Of a stretch of 64,000 nucleotides of DNA, positions 1 through 8,360 are shown one piece after another (position 1 is the stretch's first letter; the number at the start of each line of letters is the position of its first letter). Made by a program: the position numbers and the translations under genes. The stretch covers positions 64,527 to 128,526 of the forward strand of contig UCIA01000006.1 of the NCBI GenBank assembly GCA_900472295.1. The letters run 5' to 3'. Under the pieces are notes generated by a model, which searched no databases, was not told the origin of the DNA, and worked only from the letters and a program-made list of their open reading frames with translations. Origin of the DNA: Hyphomicrobiales bacterium (GTDB lineage: Bacteria > Pseudomonadota > Alphaproteobacteria > Rhizobiales > Rhizobiaceae).

Positions 1-536
1 CGTACTTCGGCGCCGAGCAGCTTCATGCGGAAGACGTTGGGGCTTTGGCGGGCGACGTCGGTGGCGCCCATATAGACCACGCAAGGAAAGCCGAAGCGTG
101 CCGCAACCGTGGCCGCCGCCACGCCGTGCTGGCCCGCACCCGTCTCGGCGATGATGCGCTTCTTGCCCATGCGCTTGGCCAGCAGGATCTGGCCGAGGCA
201 GTTGTTGATCTTGTGCGAGCCGGTGTGATTTAGATCCTCGCGCTTGAAATACACCTTGGCGCCGCCCCCGAGGCCCTTCGCCGAGGAAACCTCGCGAAGA
301 TGCTTGGTCAGCCCTTCGGCGAAATAAAGCTTGGAGGGCCGCCCGGCATAGTGCGTCGACAGATTGGTCAGTTCGGCCTTGAACTCCGGATCGTTCTTGA
401 CCTCGTTCCAGTGCCGCTCGAGGTCGAGGATCAGCGGCATCAGCGTCTCGGCGACGAAGCGGCCGCCAAAGATGCCGAACATGCCCTGCTCGTCGGGCCC
501 GGTGCGGAAGGAATTGGGTGTCGCCGGCTGGTCCAT
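1..536 (-). CDS. trpB: Tryptophan synthase beta chain (N-terminal part, cut by window edge)
   Basis: This gene makes L-tryptophan from indole and serine as the beta subunit of the cytosolic TrpA2B2 complex. About 178 N-terminal residues are present; the rest lies beyond base 1. The TrpB opening [11 protein letters not shown] is at residues 24-34 and the PLP-binding lysine in HTGSHK is residue 109. The ATG at 534-536 begins [10 protein letters not shown], the form usual in rhizobia. trpF lies 90 bases upstream on the same strand, as in a trpFBA operon, but a palindromic repeat sits in the gap. The identification is firm. Confidence 0.97.
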   Translation of the reverse strand, partial: MDQPATPNSFRTGPDEQGMFGIFGGRFVAETLMPLILDLERHWNEVKNDPEFKAELTNLSTHYAGRPSKLYFAEGLTKHLREVSSAKGLGGGAKVYFKREDLNHTGSHKINNCLGQILLAKRMGKKRIIAETGAGQHGVAAATVAARFGFPCVVYMGATDVARQSPNVFRMKLLGAEV

Positions 537-560
537 CGCCGATCTCCTAAGTCTTGGTTC

Positions 561-610
561 TGAGCCTGTCCTTGTCGGAAAACCGGTCCCACTTTTCCGG
601 AACATGCTCG
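561..610. repeat. Rhizobial palindromic repeat between trpF and trpB
   Basis: The core is a dyad with arms CGGAAAA (576-582) and TTTTCCG (593-599). It resembles the widespread short palindromic elements of rhizobial intergenic regions and shares the core with copies near 7430 and 54825. It lies inside a presumed trpFB transcript. Confidence 0.7.
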
Positions 611-626
611 GGTTCGAAAAAACTGT

Positions 627-1286
627 TCAGGCGGCGCGGTCGTCGCGCGCGGCCCTGACGGCCCGGAAAAACTGCTCGATCAGCGCCGGATCCTTGACTC
701 CCGGAGCGCTTTCCACGCCCGACGATATGTCGATTGCGGGCGGATTGGCGGATCTCAGGGCGTCGCCGATATTGGCGGCGTTGAGCCCACCGGAAAGCAT
801 GTAATCGAGCCCGACGTCAAGGCCGGCCAGAATGCGCCAGTCGAAGGCGACGCCGTTGCCGCCCGGCAGTTGCGAGCCTTTCGGCGGCTTGGCGTCGAAC
901 AGGAAGCGGTCGGCAACGCCTATGAATGGCTTTATCCGGTCGAGGTCGGCGGCCACGCTGAGCGGCAGCGCCTTCATCACCGGCAGGCCATAACGGGCCT
1001 TCACCTCGGCCACGCGCTCGGGCGTCTCAGTGCCATGCAACTGCAGAATGTCGGGGCGCATTTTCGCGACGATCTCATCCAAAAACGCGTCATCGGCATC
1101 GACCGTCACGGCGACCGCCTTCGCCTTGCCGATTGCCGCCTGACGCAGGCGTCCGGCCTCAGTCGGCTCGACATAGCGCGGGCTCTTGGCGAAGAAGATG
1201 AAGCCGACATGGCTGGCGCCGCCGGCGAGCGCGGCGGCCATTGCCTCATCGGTCTTCAACCCGCAGATCTTGATGTCGAGCGCCAT
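627..1286 (-). CDS. trpF: Phosphoribosylanthranilate isomerase
   Basis: TrpF catalyses the Amadori rearrangement of N-(5-phosphoribosyl)anthranilate to CdRP in tryptophan synthesis. The 219-residue length is normal for this TIM barrel. The catalytic cysteine is in IKICGLK (C8), the catalytic aspartate is in FDAKPPKG (D131), and the phosphate-binding segments LSGGLN and SSGVES lie near the C-terminus. The gene is immediately upstream of trpB on the same strand. A 248-base gap with no recognisable gene separates its start from the divergent LysR gene. Confidence 0.97.
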   Translation of the reverse strand: MALDIKICGLKTDEAMAAALAGGASHVGFIFFAKSPRYVEPTEAGRLRQAAIGKAKAVAVTVDADDAFLDEIVAKMRPDILQLHGTETPERVAEVKARYGLPVMKALPLSVAADLDRIKPFIGVADRFLFDAKPPKGSQLPGGNGVAFDWRILAGLDVGLDYMLSGGLNAANIGDALRSANPPAIDISSGVESAPGVKDPALIEQFFRAVRAARDDRAA

Positions 1287-1534
1287 GGCGCGGGGATTGG
1301 CACGAAAAGCGGCGAGAGTCGAGAAAAAGCCTGCGAAAGGCGGACCGGATCAGCCCGTGGACTATCTGATGGAACGCGACGATCGCCCTACGACGCTCAA
1401 TCGCCGCCGCCGTTCTGATCTGGTCATAGTTGATCGGTGGCAATCGTTGGGGGGTCATTCGGTCTGATTATCATTTCCTGTTGAGCACATAATTAGTTAG
1501 ATTGATGGTTCACTCATGACTTGAGTTCATCAAT

Positions 1535-2431
1535 ATGGCAGCATCAGATGAAATGACCGCCTTCGTGCGCATCGTGGATGTCGGCTCCTTTGCCAAGGCA
1601 GCCATCGAACTGCGCGTTACGCCGTCCGCTCTCTCGAAGCTGGTGTCGCGTCTCGAAGACCGGCTCGGCGTTCGCCTGCTGACGCGCACCACGAGACGGT
1701 TGGCGCTGACCTCGGAAGGCGCGCTCTATCTCGAACGTGCGCGCGACGTGCTGGAACTCATTGGCCGAACCGAGGACGATGTGTCGTCGACCCGCAGCAG
1801 CCCCAAAGGCCTTTTGCGGCTCAATTCCAGCACCGGCTTTGCCAGGCAGACGCTGTTGCACGCGTTGCCGGCTTTTCTGCAACGCTTTCCGGAAGTCTCG
1901 GTCGACCTCGCCTTGACCGACCGGCTCGTCGATCCTGTTGCCGAGCAAGCCGACATCGTCATACGCGGCAGCCCGGCCGCCGGATCCGATCTGGTGGTGC
2001 GCAAACTGGCTGAAGGGCGCCGATTGATCTGCGCGGCGCCATCCTATCTGCGGCGGGCCGGGACACCGCTTTCAGCTGCGGACCTGGCAGGACACAGCTG
2101 CATGGCGCTGTCGGGTCAGGCTTCACCGACGACATGGCCAATCGCGACCGAAAACGGCATCGTGCGCTTGCTGCCGAAGGGAAATTTCGCCTGCGACAAT
2201 GTCGGCATGCTTTTCGACATGGCGATCGAGGGCCGCGGCATTGTCCGCCTTGCCGATTTTGTCGTCGGGCAAGCCGTTCGCGAGGGCAGGCTTGTGGAAA
2301 TTCTGGCCGAAGTAAATCGCTCGGACACGATCTCGCTGTGGGCGCTGACGCCGAAAGGGCGTTTTCGCGCACCGCGCGTCCAGGCGTTTCTCGAATTCAT
2401 GGAAGAGTGGCTGCCCAAGGCATCAACATGA
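1535..2431 (+). CDS. LysR-family transcriptional regulator
   Basis: This is a typical LysR regulator of 298 residues. The N-terminal winged helix-turn-helix covers about residues 7-66 (FAKAAIELRVTPSALSKLVS) and an effector-binding domain follows from about 95. An internal ATG at codon 7 (MTAFVRIV) is an alternative start. The gene is divergent from trpF, but nothing shows that it controls trp genes. Its target and ligand cannot be read from the sequence; family members often regulate a neighbouring oxidoreductase or transporter and themselves. Confidence 0.9.
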   Translation: MAASDEMTAFVRIVDVGSFAKAAIELRVTPSALSKLVSRLEDRLGVRLLTRTTRRLALTSEGALYLERARDVLELIGRTEDDVSSTRSSPKGLLRLNSSTGFARQTLLHALPAFLQRFPEVSVDLALTDRLVDPVAEQADIVIRGSPAAGSDLVVRKLAEGRRLICAAPSYLRRAGTPLSAADLAGHSCMALSGQASPTTWPIATENGIVRLLPKGNFACDNVGMLFDMAIEGRGIVRLADFVVGQAVREGRLVEILAEVNRSDTISLWALTPKGRFRAPRVQAFLEFMEEWLPKAST

Positions 2432-2508
2432 CGTCGTGCGCCGTGCTGTTTGCCACCGGAGTGGAACGCGCTACCTTCTTCTGAAGCAATGCAGGCGGGA
2501 GCATAGAC

Positions 2509-2727
2509 ATGGCAGACGAAACCGTCGCCCAACTCAAGCAGAAGATGGCGCAGGCGCGCGAGGTGATCGCCCATCTGATAGACAAGGCCGCCTTCAACGG
2601 CGCCGAAGCGCATCGGGCGCTGGATTATTTCGGCAGCGACGAATTCGAGCAGAATTTCCTGCCCTGGCCGCGGCATGGCGACGAGGGGTTGCGGCCGGAT
2701 GAGCTTAATGCCGCGAATGATGATTGA
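2509..2727 (+). CDS. Small hypothetical protein, 72 aa
   Basis: This short, acidic, probably soluble helical protein begins MADETVAQLKQKM. A good ribosome site (GGCGGGAG, about 8 bases upstream) precedes the ATG and codon usage matches neighbouring genes, so it is probably translated. I do not recognise the family. It follows the LysR gene by 77 bases in the same direction and may share its transcript. Confidence 0.65.
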   Translation: MADETVAQLKQKMAQAREVIAHLIDKAAFNGAEAHRALDYFGSDEFEQNFLPWPRHGDEGLRPDELNAANDD

Positions 2728-2762
2728 CAGGGCAACTTCAGTCTAGTTTCGGTCGCTCAGCA

Positions 2763-3224
2763 TCAGATGTTTGCTCTCTGCAGAGCGTTATCCAACCTAT
2801 GAACTGCGTCCCAAGGGAACTGGTGGCGCCATTTTTCCTTGTAGCTCTGCAGCCCATGGGTATCTAGAACCGCTCTTGTCGCGGTTAGAATTACCTCGGC
2901 GAACTCTCTCAAGGCACATATTGCATCAAGTCTTACAGTGCCTGCCCCATCCGGCTCCTCTGAGAATGTTTCCGGGAATTCCAGTATCCGAACCCTGATC
3001 TGGTCGTCTTGTGGCTCAAGCACGAAGCGACACTCTCCTGGCTCATCGAGAAAAAGCGCGACCGCATACGGTGAGCCCTCGACGACAGCGAGCGTGGCTT
3101 GAACCAGGTCACGCAAAGCGTCACCGATATAGGATACCTCAACGGTGGTGGCACTGCTGCCGATTGCAACATCGCAATCTGCCCAGCCATCGTCATCCAG
3201 TCGGTAATCGATCTTAACGGTCAC
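2763..3224 (-). CDS. Hypothetical protein, 153 aa
   Basis: This unrecognised protein is acidic and rich in beta-type segments (TVKIDYRLDDDGWADCD at the N-terminus). The GTG at 3222-3224 starts one base after the stop codon of the upstream metalloprotease gene, which suggests translational coupling; the open frame extends 12 codons further upstream but into that gene. No signal peptide or membrane segment is visible. An immunity or cofactor-free regulatory role cannot be judged from sequence. Confidence 0.6.
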   Translation of the reverse strand: MTVKIDYRLDDDGWADCDVAIGSSATTVEVSYIGDALRDLVQATLAVVEGSPYAVALFLDEPGECRFVLEPQDDQIRVRILEFPETFSEEPDGAGTVRLDAICALREFAEVILTATRAVLDTHGLQSYKEKWRHQFPWDAVHRLDNALQRANI

Positions 3225-3225
3225 C

Positions 3226-3984
3226 CTAATCAAACACGATCGCCTGCAGCGCGCCGCCATTCCGCTTCAGCCAGTCCTTGCAGCGATCGGTGTCGGGGCA
3301 GAGCTGCTCGCACAGTTTCCAGAATTTCGGGCCGTGGTTCATCTCCTTGAGATGCGCCACCTCATGCGCGACGAGATAGTTTATCACCGGCGTCGGCGCC
3401 ATCATGATGCGCCAGGAGAAGGAGAGGTTGCCGTCCGAGGTGCAGGAGCCCCAGCGGCTCGACGTGTCCTTGAAGCGGATCGCCTTGGCGCGCTTGCCGA
3501 GTGCCTCGGTGTGTTTGACCACCAGCTTCTCGATGTCCTTCTTGGCCTCGCGCTTGAGGAAATCGGCGATGCGGCGCGGCAGATGGATGCGGTCGCCATG
3601 CACGACCAGCAGCGGGCCGCGCTCGTCGCGCGACACGGTGACGGTGCCGCGCTTGGCCGGTTCGTGGACGATGCGGTGGGCGACGCCGCGGATCGGGATC
3701 TTGATGCCGGGACGCACCTGCGGCCGCGTCGGCACCTTGGCCAGCCGCTGCTCCAGCCAGTCCTGGTGGCGGTGCAGGAATTTTTCCACCTCGCCGCGGC
3801 GCAGGCCCGGCGGCACGGTGATGCGCAGGCCCTGGCCGCCGGAATCGATGCGCAGCGTCAGCCGCCGTGCCCGGGCGCTCTCGACGATCCTGAGCGGCAG
3901 CGTGCGGCCGGCAACGACATGCTCTCGCTCTTCGACAGGCGAGGGTTTTGGTTTGGTCAGGTTGCGGAAGAAGCCGAAGGACAT
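3226..3984 (-). CDS. YgjP-like (DUF45/SprT-type) zinc metallopeptidase
   Basis: This is a 252-residue protein of the YgjP/DUF45 group. The family signature RWGSC is at 177-181 and the zinc motif HEVAH at 207-211, with the third ligand region NHGPKFW just after (H217). The chosen ATG gives MSFGFFRN; the frame is open 26 codons further upstream, but that extension looks non-coding. Members are thought to be cytosolic metal-dependent hydrolases related to SprT; the substrate is unknown. It is followed at once by the 153-residue hypothetical gene. Confidence 0.88.
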   Translation of the reverse strand: MSFGFFRNLTKPKPSPVEEREHVVAGRTLPLRIVESARARRLTLRIDSGGQGLRITVPPGLRRGEVEKFLHRHQDWLEQRLAKVPTRPQVRPGIKIPIRGVAHRIVHEPAKRGTVTVSRDERGPLLVVHGDRIHLPRRIADFLKREAKKDIEKLVVKHTEALGKRAKAIRFKDTSSRWGSCTSDGNLSFSWRIMMAPTPVINYLVAHEVAHLKEMNHGPKFWKLCEQLCPDTDRCKDWLKRNGGALQAIVFD

Positions 3985-4083
3985 GGCTGAACGATACGCG
4001 ATTCGAGGAAAACGACCAGAACAAAAAAGAAACGGCGCCGCTCGCTCGACGCCGTCTGTCATGCCGAAGCCTGTCGCGTGGCC

Positions 4084-4569
4084 TCAGTCGTCAAGCAGGT
4101 TCGGACCCTTGCGCTTGGGGGTCGCGGGCTTGGCCGTTTCGGTCGAGCCGGTGGTCGTCGGTGCCGTCGACTTGTTGCGGTTGGCCATGAAGCGATCGAA
4201 CTCGTCCTGGTCCTTGGCACGGCGCAATTCGCGAGCGTATTCGTCGAACTGGGCCAGCATCTCGTCGAGCTTGTTGCGCTCTTCGTTCAGACGCTCGAGT
4301 TCCTTCTCGCGCCAGTCGTCGAAAGCGACGTTGCCGGTGCGGGCAGAGCCGTGGCCCCAGCGCGCGGCCTTGTCGGACCCGCGGCGGCAGCCGGCAAAGA
4401 TGCCGTCGGTGGCGCGGTTGACGTCGCGCTTGAAGCCGTCAAGCCGTTCGCCCCAGATGATGTAGGCGAGCATGGCGAAGCCAAGCGGCCAGAACACCAT
4501 GAAGCCGATCACCATCAACGCGATGGTCGCCGGCGTCCAGGCCGGGCGGATCAATGCGGATGTGTTCAT
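4084..4569 (-). CDS. DUF2852 membrane protein
   Basis: This 161-residue protein matches the alphaproteobacterial DUF2852 pattern. One or two membrane segments occupy about residues 13-40, and a charged coiled-coil-like stretch runs from about 86 to 130 (WREKELERLNEERNKLDEML begins it). The C-terminus is low complexity and proline/threonine rich. Function is unknown; an inner-membrane protein with a cytosolic coiled coil is the likely topology. It stands alone between the protease and the transporter. Confidence 0.8.
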   Translation of the reverse strand: MNTSALIRPAWTPATIALMVIGFMVFWPLGFAMLAYIIWGERLDGFKRDVNRATDGIFAGCRRGSDKAARWGHGSARTGNVAFDDWREKELERLNEERNKLDEMLAQFDEYARELRRAKDQDEFDRFMANRNKSTAPTTTGSTETAKPATPKRKGPNLLDD

Positions 4570-4686
4570 TTTCTCCCATTCCTTCGGTTGGAGACAGCCA
4601 AGACCGGCTGCGTGGATTCGAAATGGGATGGGAAAAACGGCGATTCAAGACAAGGTCGGCCAAAACCGGACAAGAGCCTGAAATGA

Positions 4687-5829
4687 TTATCGCTTTTTGA
4701 GCCTGTCGAGGAAAAGCACGACCAGCCCTGCGATCAGGCCCCAGAAGGCGGCGCCGACGCCGAACAGCGTCAACCCCGAGGCGGTGACGACAAAAGTGAC
4801 CGTGGCGGCCATGCGCTCGCCCTCCTCCTTGAGCGCGATCGCCAGCGCATTGGCGAGCGACCCCATCAGCGCCAGGCCGGCCACCAGCACGATCAGGCTC
4901 TGCGGCAGCACGGCGAAGATCGCCACCAGCGAGGCGCCGAAAATCGCGAAGATGAGATAGGCAAGAGCATAGAACGGGCCGGTCTTCCAGCGCTCGGCGG
5001 GGTCGGGATGCACGTCCGGCCCGGTGCAGATCGCCGCCGAGATTGCCGCCAGATTGGTGGTCGAGCCGCCAAACGGCGCCGACAGCAGCGAGAACAGGCC
5101 GGTGACGCCGATCAGCGGCCCGGGCTCGGGGTGATAGCCGGCGGCGCGCAGCACGGCGAGGCCCGACAGGTTCTGCGAAGCCATGGTGACGAGATAGAGC
5201 GGCAGCGCCAGGCCGATGACGACTGCTAAGCTGAAATGCGGCGCAATCAGCGTCAGCGTCGACAGTTCCGGCGCCGGCAGGCCACCGACGCGACCGGTGA
5301 GGAAGGCGGCAATGCCGCCACCGATCAGCACCGCAAGCACCGACAGCGCCGGGTTGAACACCCGGATGACGAAGAAGGCTGCGATCAGCGGCAGGATCAG
5401 CCATGGGTCGACAGGAATGGTCTTGACGGCATTGAGCGCGAAGGTGACGACGATGCCGGCCAGCATGCCTGAGGCCACCGAGGCCGGGATTTTTGCGATC
5501 AGCTGGGTCAGCGGCTTGAACAGGCCTGTAGCGATCAACATGATGCCGGTGACGATGAAGGCGCCGACGGCATCGGCCATGGTGTAGCCGCTCGATGCCG
5601 CCATCAGCGCCAGGCCGGGTGTCGACCAGGCGGTGATAACAGGCATTTTCGTGCGCCAGGACAGCCACAGGCACTCGATCGCCATCGCCAGGCACAGCGC
5701 CGTCACCCAGCTCGCGGTCTCGGTCTGGGTGGCGCCAACCGCCTTGGCGGCGGCAATGACGACGGCCAGTGTGCCGCCGAAGCCGACGATTGCCGCGACG
5801 AACGCCGATATCGGGATGGAAATGCGCAT
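4687..5829 (-). CDS. BenE-family transporter (benzoate/H+ symporter type)
   Basis: The 380-residue protein is almost entirely hydrophobic with about 11-12 predicted membrane helices and fits the BenE family of proton-coupled benzoate transporters. Conserved family segments include the central pore region PVITAWSTPGLAL (about 63-75) and FGGSTTNLAAISAAICTG. No benzoate catabolic genes are nearby, so the real substrate is uncertain. It is co-directional with the hydrolase gene, whose stop lies only 5 bases upstream, so the two are probably co-transcribed. Confidence 0.85.
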   Translation of the reverse strand: MRISIPISAFVAAIVGFGGTLAVVIAAAKAVGATQTETASWVTALCLAMAIECLWLSWRTKMPVITAWSTPGLALMAASSGYTMADAVGAFIVTGIMLIATGLFKPLTQLIAKIPASVASGMLAGIVVTFALNAVKTIPVDPWLILPLIAAFFVIRVFNPALSVLAVLIGGGIAAFLTGRVGGLPAPELSTLTLIAPHFSLAVVIGLALPLYLVTMASQNLSGLAVLRAAGYHPEPGPLIGVTGLFSLLSAPFGGSTTNLAAISAAICTGPDVHPDPAERWKTGPFYALAYLIFAIFGASLVAIFAVLPQSLIVLVAGLALMGSLANALAIALKEEGERMAATVTFVVTASGLTLFGVGAAFWGLIAGLVVLFLDRLKKR

Positions 5830-5834
5830 TCTGT

Positions 5835-6605
5835 CTACCCCGCGCGCTGGGCCATGTCGCCCACAGCGCTGAGCAGCATGTCGAGATCCTGCGGCCGCGA
5901 CAGGCGGTGGTCGCCATCAGGGATGAGCGACAGAGTGACATCGTCGGCCGGCAGCAGGGAGACCAGCTTCAGCGCATGGCTTGCCGGCACATCGGCATCG
6001 GCCAGGCCCTGCAGAATGTGGACGGGGCAATGGGTGTCGATCGGTCCGGTCATCACCCGGTTTGCCCTGCCGTCCTCGATCAGCACCCGCGTGTAGATGT
6101 AGGGCTCGGCGGAATAGTCCGACGGCTCCTCGAAGAAGCCTTTCTCCCTGAGATCGCGCTTCTGCGCCTCGGTCAGCGACGGCTCGACCAGTTCGGTGGC
6201 AAAATCCGGCGCCGGCGCCAGCAGCACCAGGCCAACGACATTGGAGTCGCCGGCCTTGCGCAGTTCCTGCACCATGCGCAGTGCGATCCAGGCGCCCATC
6301 GACGAGCCGACGAGGATCTGCTTGCCCTTGGTGAAGCGCCGGAACACGGCGAGGCTCTCGCCAAGCCATTTCGAGATTGTGCCGTCGGCAAAGGCGCCGC
6401 CGGATTCGCCATGGCCGGAATAGTCATGACGCAGGTATGCGCGGCCTTCCCGTGCCGCCCAGTCGGACAGCGTCTCAGCCTTCGTGCCCAGCATGTCGGA
6501 TTTGTAGCCGCCGAGCCAGACAATGCCGGGTGTCGAGCCCGCCGAATGGCGCGCCGCAATGCTGATTCCTTCGACATCCAGCAGGGTTGGGGTGGTCGCG
6601 GTCAT
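5835..6605 (-). CDS. Alpha/beta hydrolase
   Basis: This is a 256-residue serine hydrolase of the alpha/beta fold. The nucleophile elbow GSSMG is at 100-104 (S102), the acid is D203 in GLADADVP, and the histidine is H233 in DGDHRLS, so the triad is complete. The RHDYSGHGESGG segment (59-70) is typical of the ABHD10 / small thioesterase-like group. The substrate is unknown. It is upstream of and nearly adjacent to the BenE-type transporter. No signal peptide is seen. Confidence 0.87.
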   Translation of the reverse strand: MTATTPTLLDVEGISIAARHSAGSTPGIVWLGGYKSDMLGTKAETLSDWAAREGRAYLRHDYSGHGESGGAFADGTISKWLGESLAVFRRFTKGKQILVGSSMGAWIALRMVQELRKAGDSNVVGLVLLAPAPDFATELVEPSLTEAQKRDLREKGFFEEPSDYSAEPYIYTRVLIEDGRANRVMTGPIDTHCPVHILQGLADADVPASHALKLVSLLPADDVTLSLIPDGDHRLSRPQDLDMLLSAVGDMAQRAG

Positions 6606-6826
6606 GGCTGTTGTTCAAGTCCTGATTTTCCTTGCCGGTCTTTTGACACAGCCAAAGGCGAGGCGGAAAGTGCTCGCTTTATCCTTTGTTTGGTGCAGGG
6701 CAGCGATCAGGGTGATTTTCTGTCAGCGCTGTGCTATTGACTCCGCCCGCGCGCTCACCACATTGGCGCGTCCTGAACATTTCTAGATTTGAAACCCTGA
6801 ACGAAACGGCCAAGGAGACCACGACC

Positions 6827-7363
6827 ATTCGCAGACCTTTCAAAGCAGCGGCGCCCACCAAGGATGGCCCGCGCTCAAACCGTGATATCCGGGTTCCCCG
6901 GGTCCAGCTGATCGACGCCGATGGCCAGAACCGCGGCGATATTTCCATCAACGACGCATTGCTGCTGGCCGAAGAGGCCGGGCTCGATCTGGTCGAGATT
7001 TCGCCCAACGCAGTGCCGCCCGTCGTCAAAATCCTCGATCTCGGCAAGCTGAAATACGCCAACCAGAAGAAGGCGGCCGAAGCGCGCAAGAACCAGAAGG
7101 TCATCGAGATCAAGGAGATCAAGATGCGCCCGAACATCGACAGCCATGACTACGAGACCAAGATGAAGGCCGTGCGGCGCTTCTTCGAGGAAGGCGACAA
7201 GGTCAAGCTGACGCTGCGCTTCCGCGGTCGCGAAATGGCGCATATGGAACTCGGCATGCAGCTCCTGAACAAGGTGCGCGAGGAAACGGCAACCATCGCC
7301 AAGGTCGAAGCCGAGCCGAAGCTCGAAGGCCGCCAGATGATGATGGTGCTGGCGCCGCGCTAG
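6827..7363 (+). CDS. infC: Translation initiation factor IF-3 (ATT start)
   Basis: IF-3 binds the 30S subunit and checks start-codon choice. The 178-residue protein has the N-domain ([13 protein letters not shown]) and the C-domain ([26 protein letters not shown]). The start chosen is ATT at 6827-6829, giving (M)RRPFKAAAP, the N-terminus usual in rhizobia; an AAGGAG site lies at 6812-6817, nine bases before it. The frame is open to an upstream TTG, but that extension is not IF-3-like. ATT or similar rare codons are the known basis of IF-3 autoregulation. Confidence 0.95.
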   Translation: MRRPFKAAAPTKDGPRSNRDIRVPRVQLIDADGQNRGDISINDALLLAEEAGLDLVEISPNAVPPVVKILDLGKLKYANQKKAAEARKNQKVIEIKEIKMRPNIDSHDYETKMKAVRRFFEEGDKVKLTLRFRGREMAHMELGMQLLNKVREETATIAKVEAEPKLEGRQMMMVLAPR

Positions 7364-7468
7364 AGCGTTTCACCGTTTCACGGAAACGGCGAACCGCCCT
7401 ATCTCTTTGTTTTGACGCAATTCCGGACGGAAAACCGCTCACACTTTTCCTGGAATTGCGCTAGAGCG
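7364..7468. repeat. Rhizobial palindromic repeat after infC
   Basis: The element starts at the infC stop codon and contains ACGCAATTCC, CGGAAAACCG, CACACTTTTCC and TGGAATTGC in order. A near-identical inverted copy lies at 54801-54872 and a worn copy at 9422-9462. It can fold into a long hairpin. Confidence 0.85.
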
Positions 7469-7483
7469 ATCCCCGTCAAAAGC

Positions 7484-7513
7484 AAAGGCCGCTTCGGCGG
7501 CCTTTTGTTTTTT
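7484..7513 (+). terminator. Rho-independent terminator of infC
   Basis: The stem GGCCGC / GCGGCC closes a TTCG tetraloop and is followed by a T-rich run (TTTTGTTTTTT). It lies 120 bases after infC and would end the infC transcript before the methyltransferase genes. Confidence 0.85.
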
Positions 7514-7590
7514 GTCTTCGCCATGATTTCTCCGCAAGTTGCATCGACAAGGATTCCGGTTGCCGGTCCTCGCGGCGGAAGGATTCTCCC

Positions 7591-8217
7591 ATGGCCGCTG
7601 CGGCACATTCTACGAGTGAAATGGGTCGCTATCAGCGACGCCGGCGCGTCCTGCTGGCGCTGCTGATCGGCGCTTTTTGCGCCTTGCTGATCTTCGGCGG
7701 CTCCCTGCATGACGAACTAACACACGAACGCATAGAGGCGCACGGGATCGTGCTGATACTGATCGGGATCGGCGGCCGGCTCTGGTCGATCCTCTATATT
7801 GGCGGCCGCAAGTCGGCCGAGGTGGTTGCCACCGGCCCCTATTCGGTGATGCGCAACCCGCTGTATTTCTTCTCCACCATAGCGGCCGTCGGCATCGGCA
7901 CCCAGACCGGCAGCGTGATCGTCGCGGTAGCGTCGGCGGTTTTGTGCGCGGGCGCGTTCCACATCGTCACACTGCGCGAGGAACGGCATCTGACGACCGT
8001 GCTGGGCGCGCCTTACAAGGACTACGTCGCACGGGTGCCGCGGTTTTTTCCCAATCCCCGGCTGTTTCGCGATCAGGCCGAGGTCACTTTCACACCGCGC
8101 ATCTTCAATCACACGCTTCGCGACAGCTTGATGTTTCTGGTGTCCATACCGTTTTTCGAACTCATCGAGTCCGGACAGGAAGGCGGTGTAATCCCCGTCC
8201 TCTTCTGGCTGTATTGA
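7591..8217 (+). CDS. Isoprenylcysteine carboxyl methyltransferase (ICMT)-like membrane protein 1
   Basis: This 208-residue integral membrane protein belongs to the ICMT/phospholipid methyltransferase family. It has about four or five membrane helices; the SAM-binding motif region GPYSVMRNPLYF (about 84-95) and the LREERHL...YKDYVARVPRFFP segment are typical. Bacterial members methylate diverse small or lipid substrates, and prenylated proteins are not expected here. Its product is closely related to the next gene, so this is a tandem duplication. It sits in the normally tight infC-rpmI interval. Confidence 0.85.
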   Translation: MAAAAHSTSEMGRYQRRRRVLLALLIGAFCALLIFGGSLHDELTHERIEAHGIVLILIGIGGRLWSILYIGGRKSAEVVATGPYSVMRNPLYFFSTIAAVGIGTQTGSVIVAVASAVLCAGAFHIVTLREERHLTTVLGAPYKDYVARVPRFFPNPRLFRDQAEVTFTPRIFNHTLRDSLMFLVSIPFFELIESGQEGGVIPVLFWLY

Positions 8218-8278
8218 GCTGCGGATAGGCCGTCACAAAGAGGCGATGTGCATTAAATCCGCCTGAATTATCCTGCAA

Positions 8279-8312
8279 AGGCGTCCCGGCGATCGGCGGG
8301 ACGCCTGTTTTC
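8279..8312 (+). terminator. Terminator between the two ICMT-like genes
   Basis: A 9-bp stem GGCGTCCCG / CGGGACGCC with a short loop is followed by TGTTTTCT. It would give the first methyltransferase gene its own transcript end. Confidence 0.75.
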
Positions 8313-8360
8313 TATGCAACGCTGCGATCGCCGGCACGTTTTTCGACGATCGGATTCACC

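Noticed and set aside
1246-1458. Small minus-strand frame upstream of trpF
   Set aside because: It overlaps the trpF start, is Arg-rich and has no convincing ribosome site.
4439-5941. A 500-codon frame overlapping the BenE-type transporter in another phase
   Set aside because: The transporter frame has a consistent membrane pattern; this one is a low-information Arg/Gly-rich shadow.
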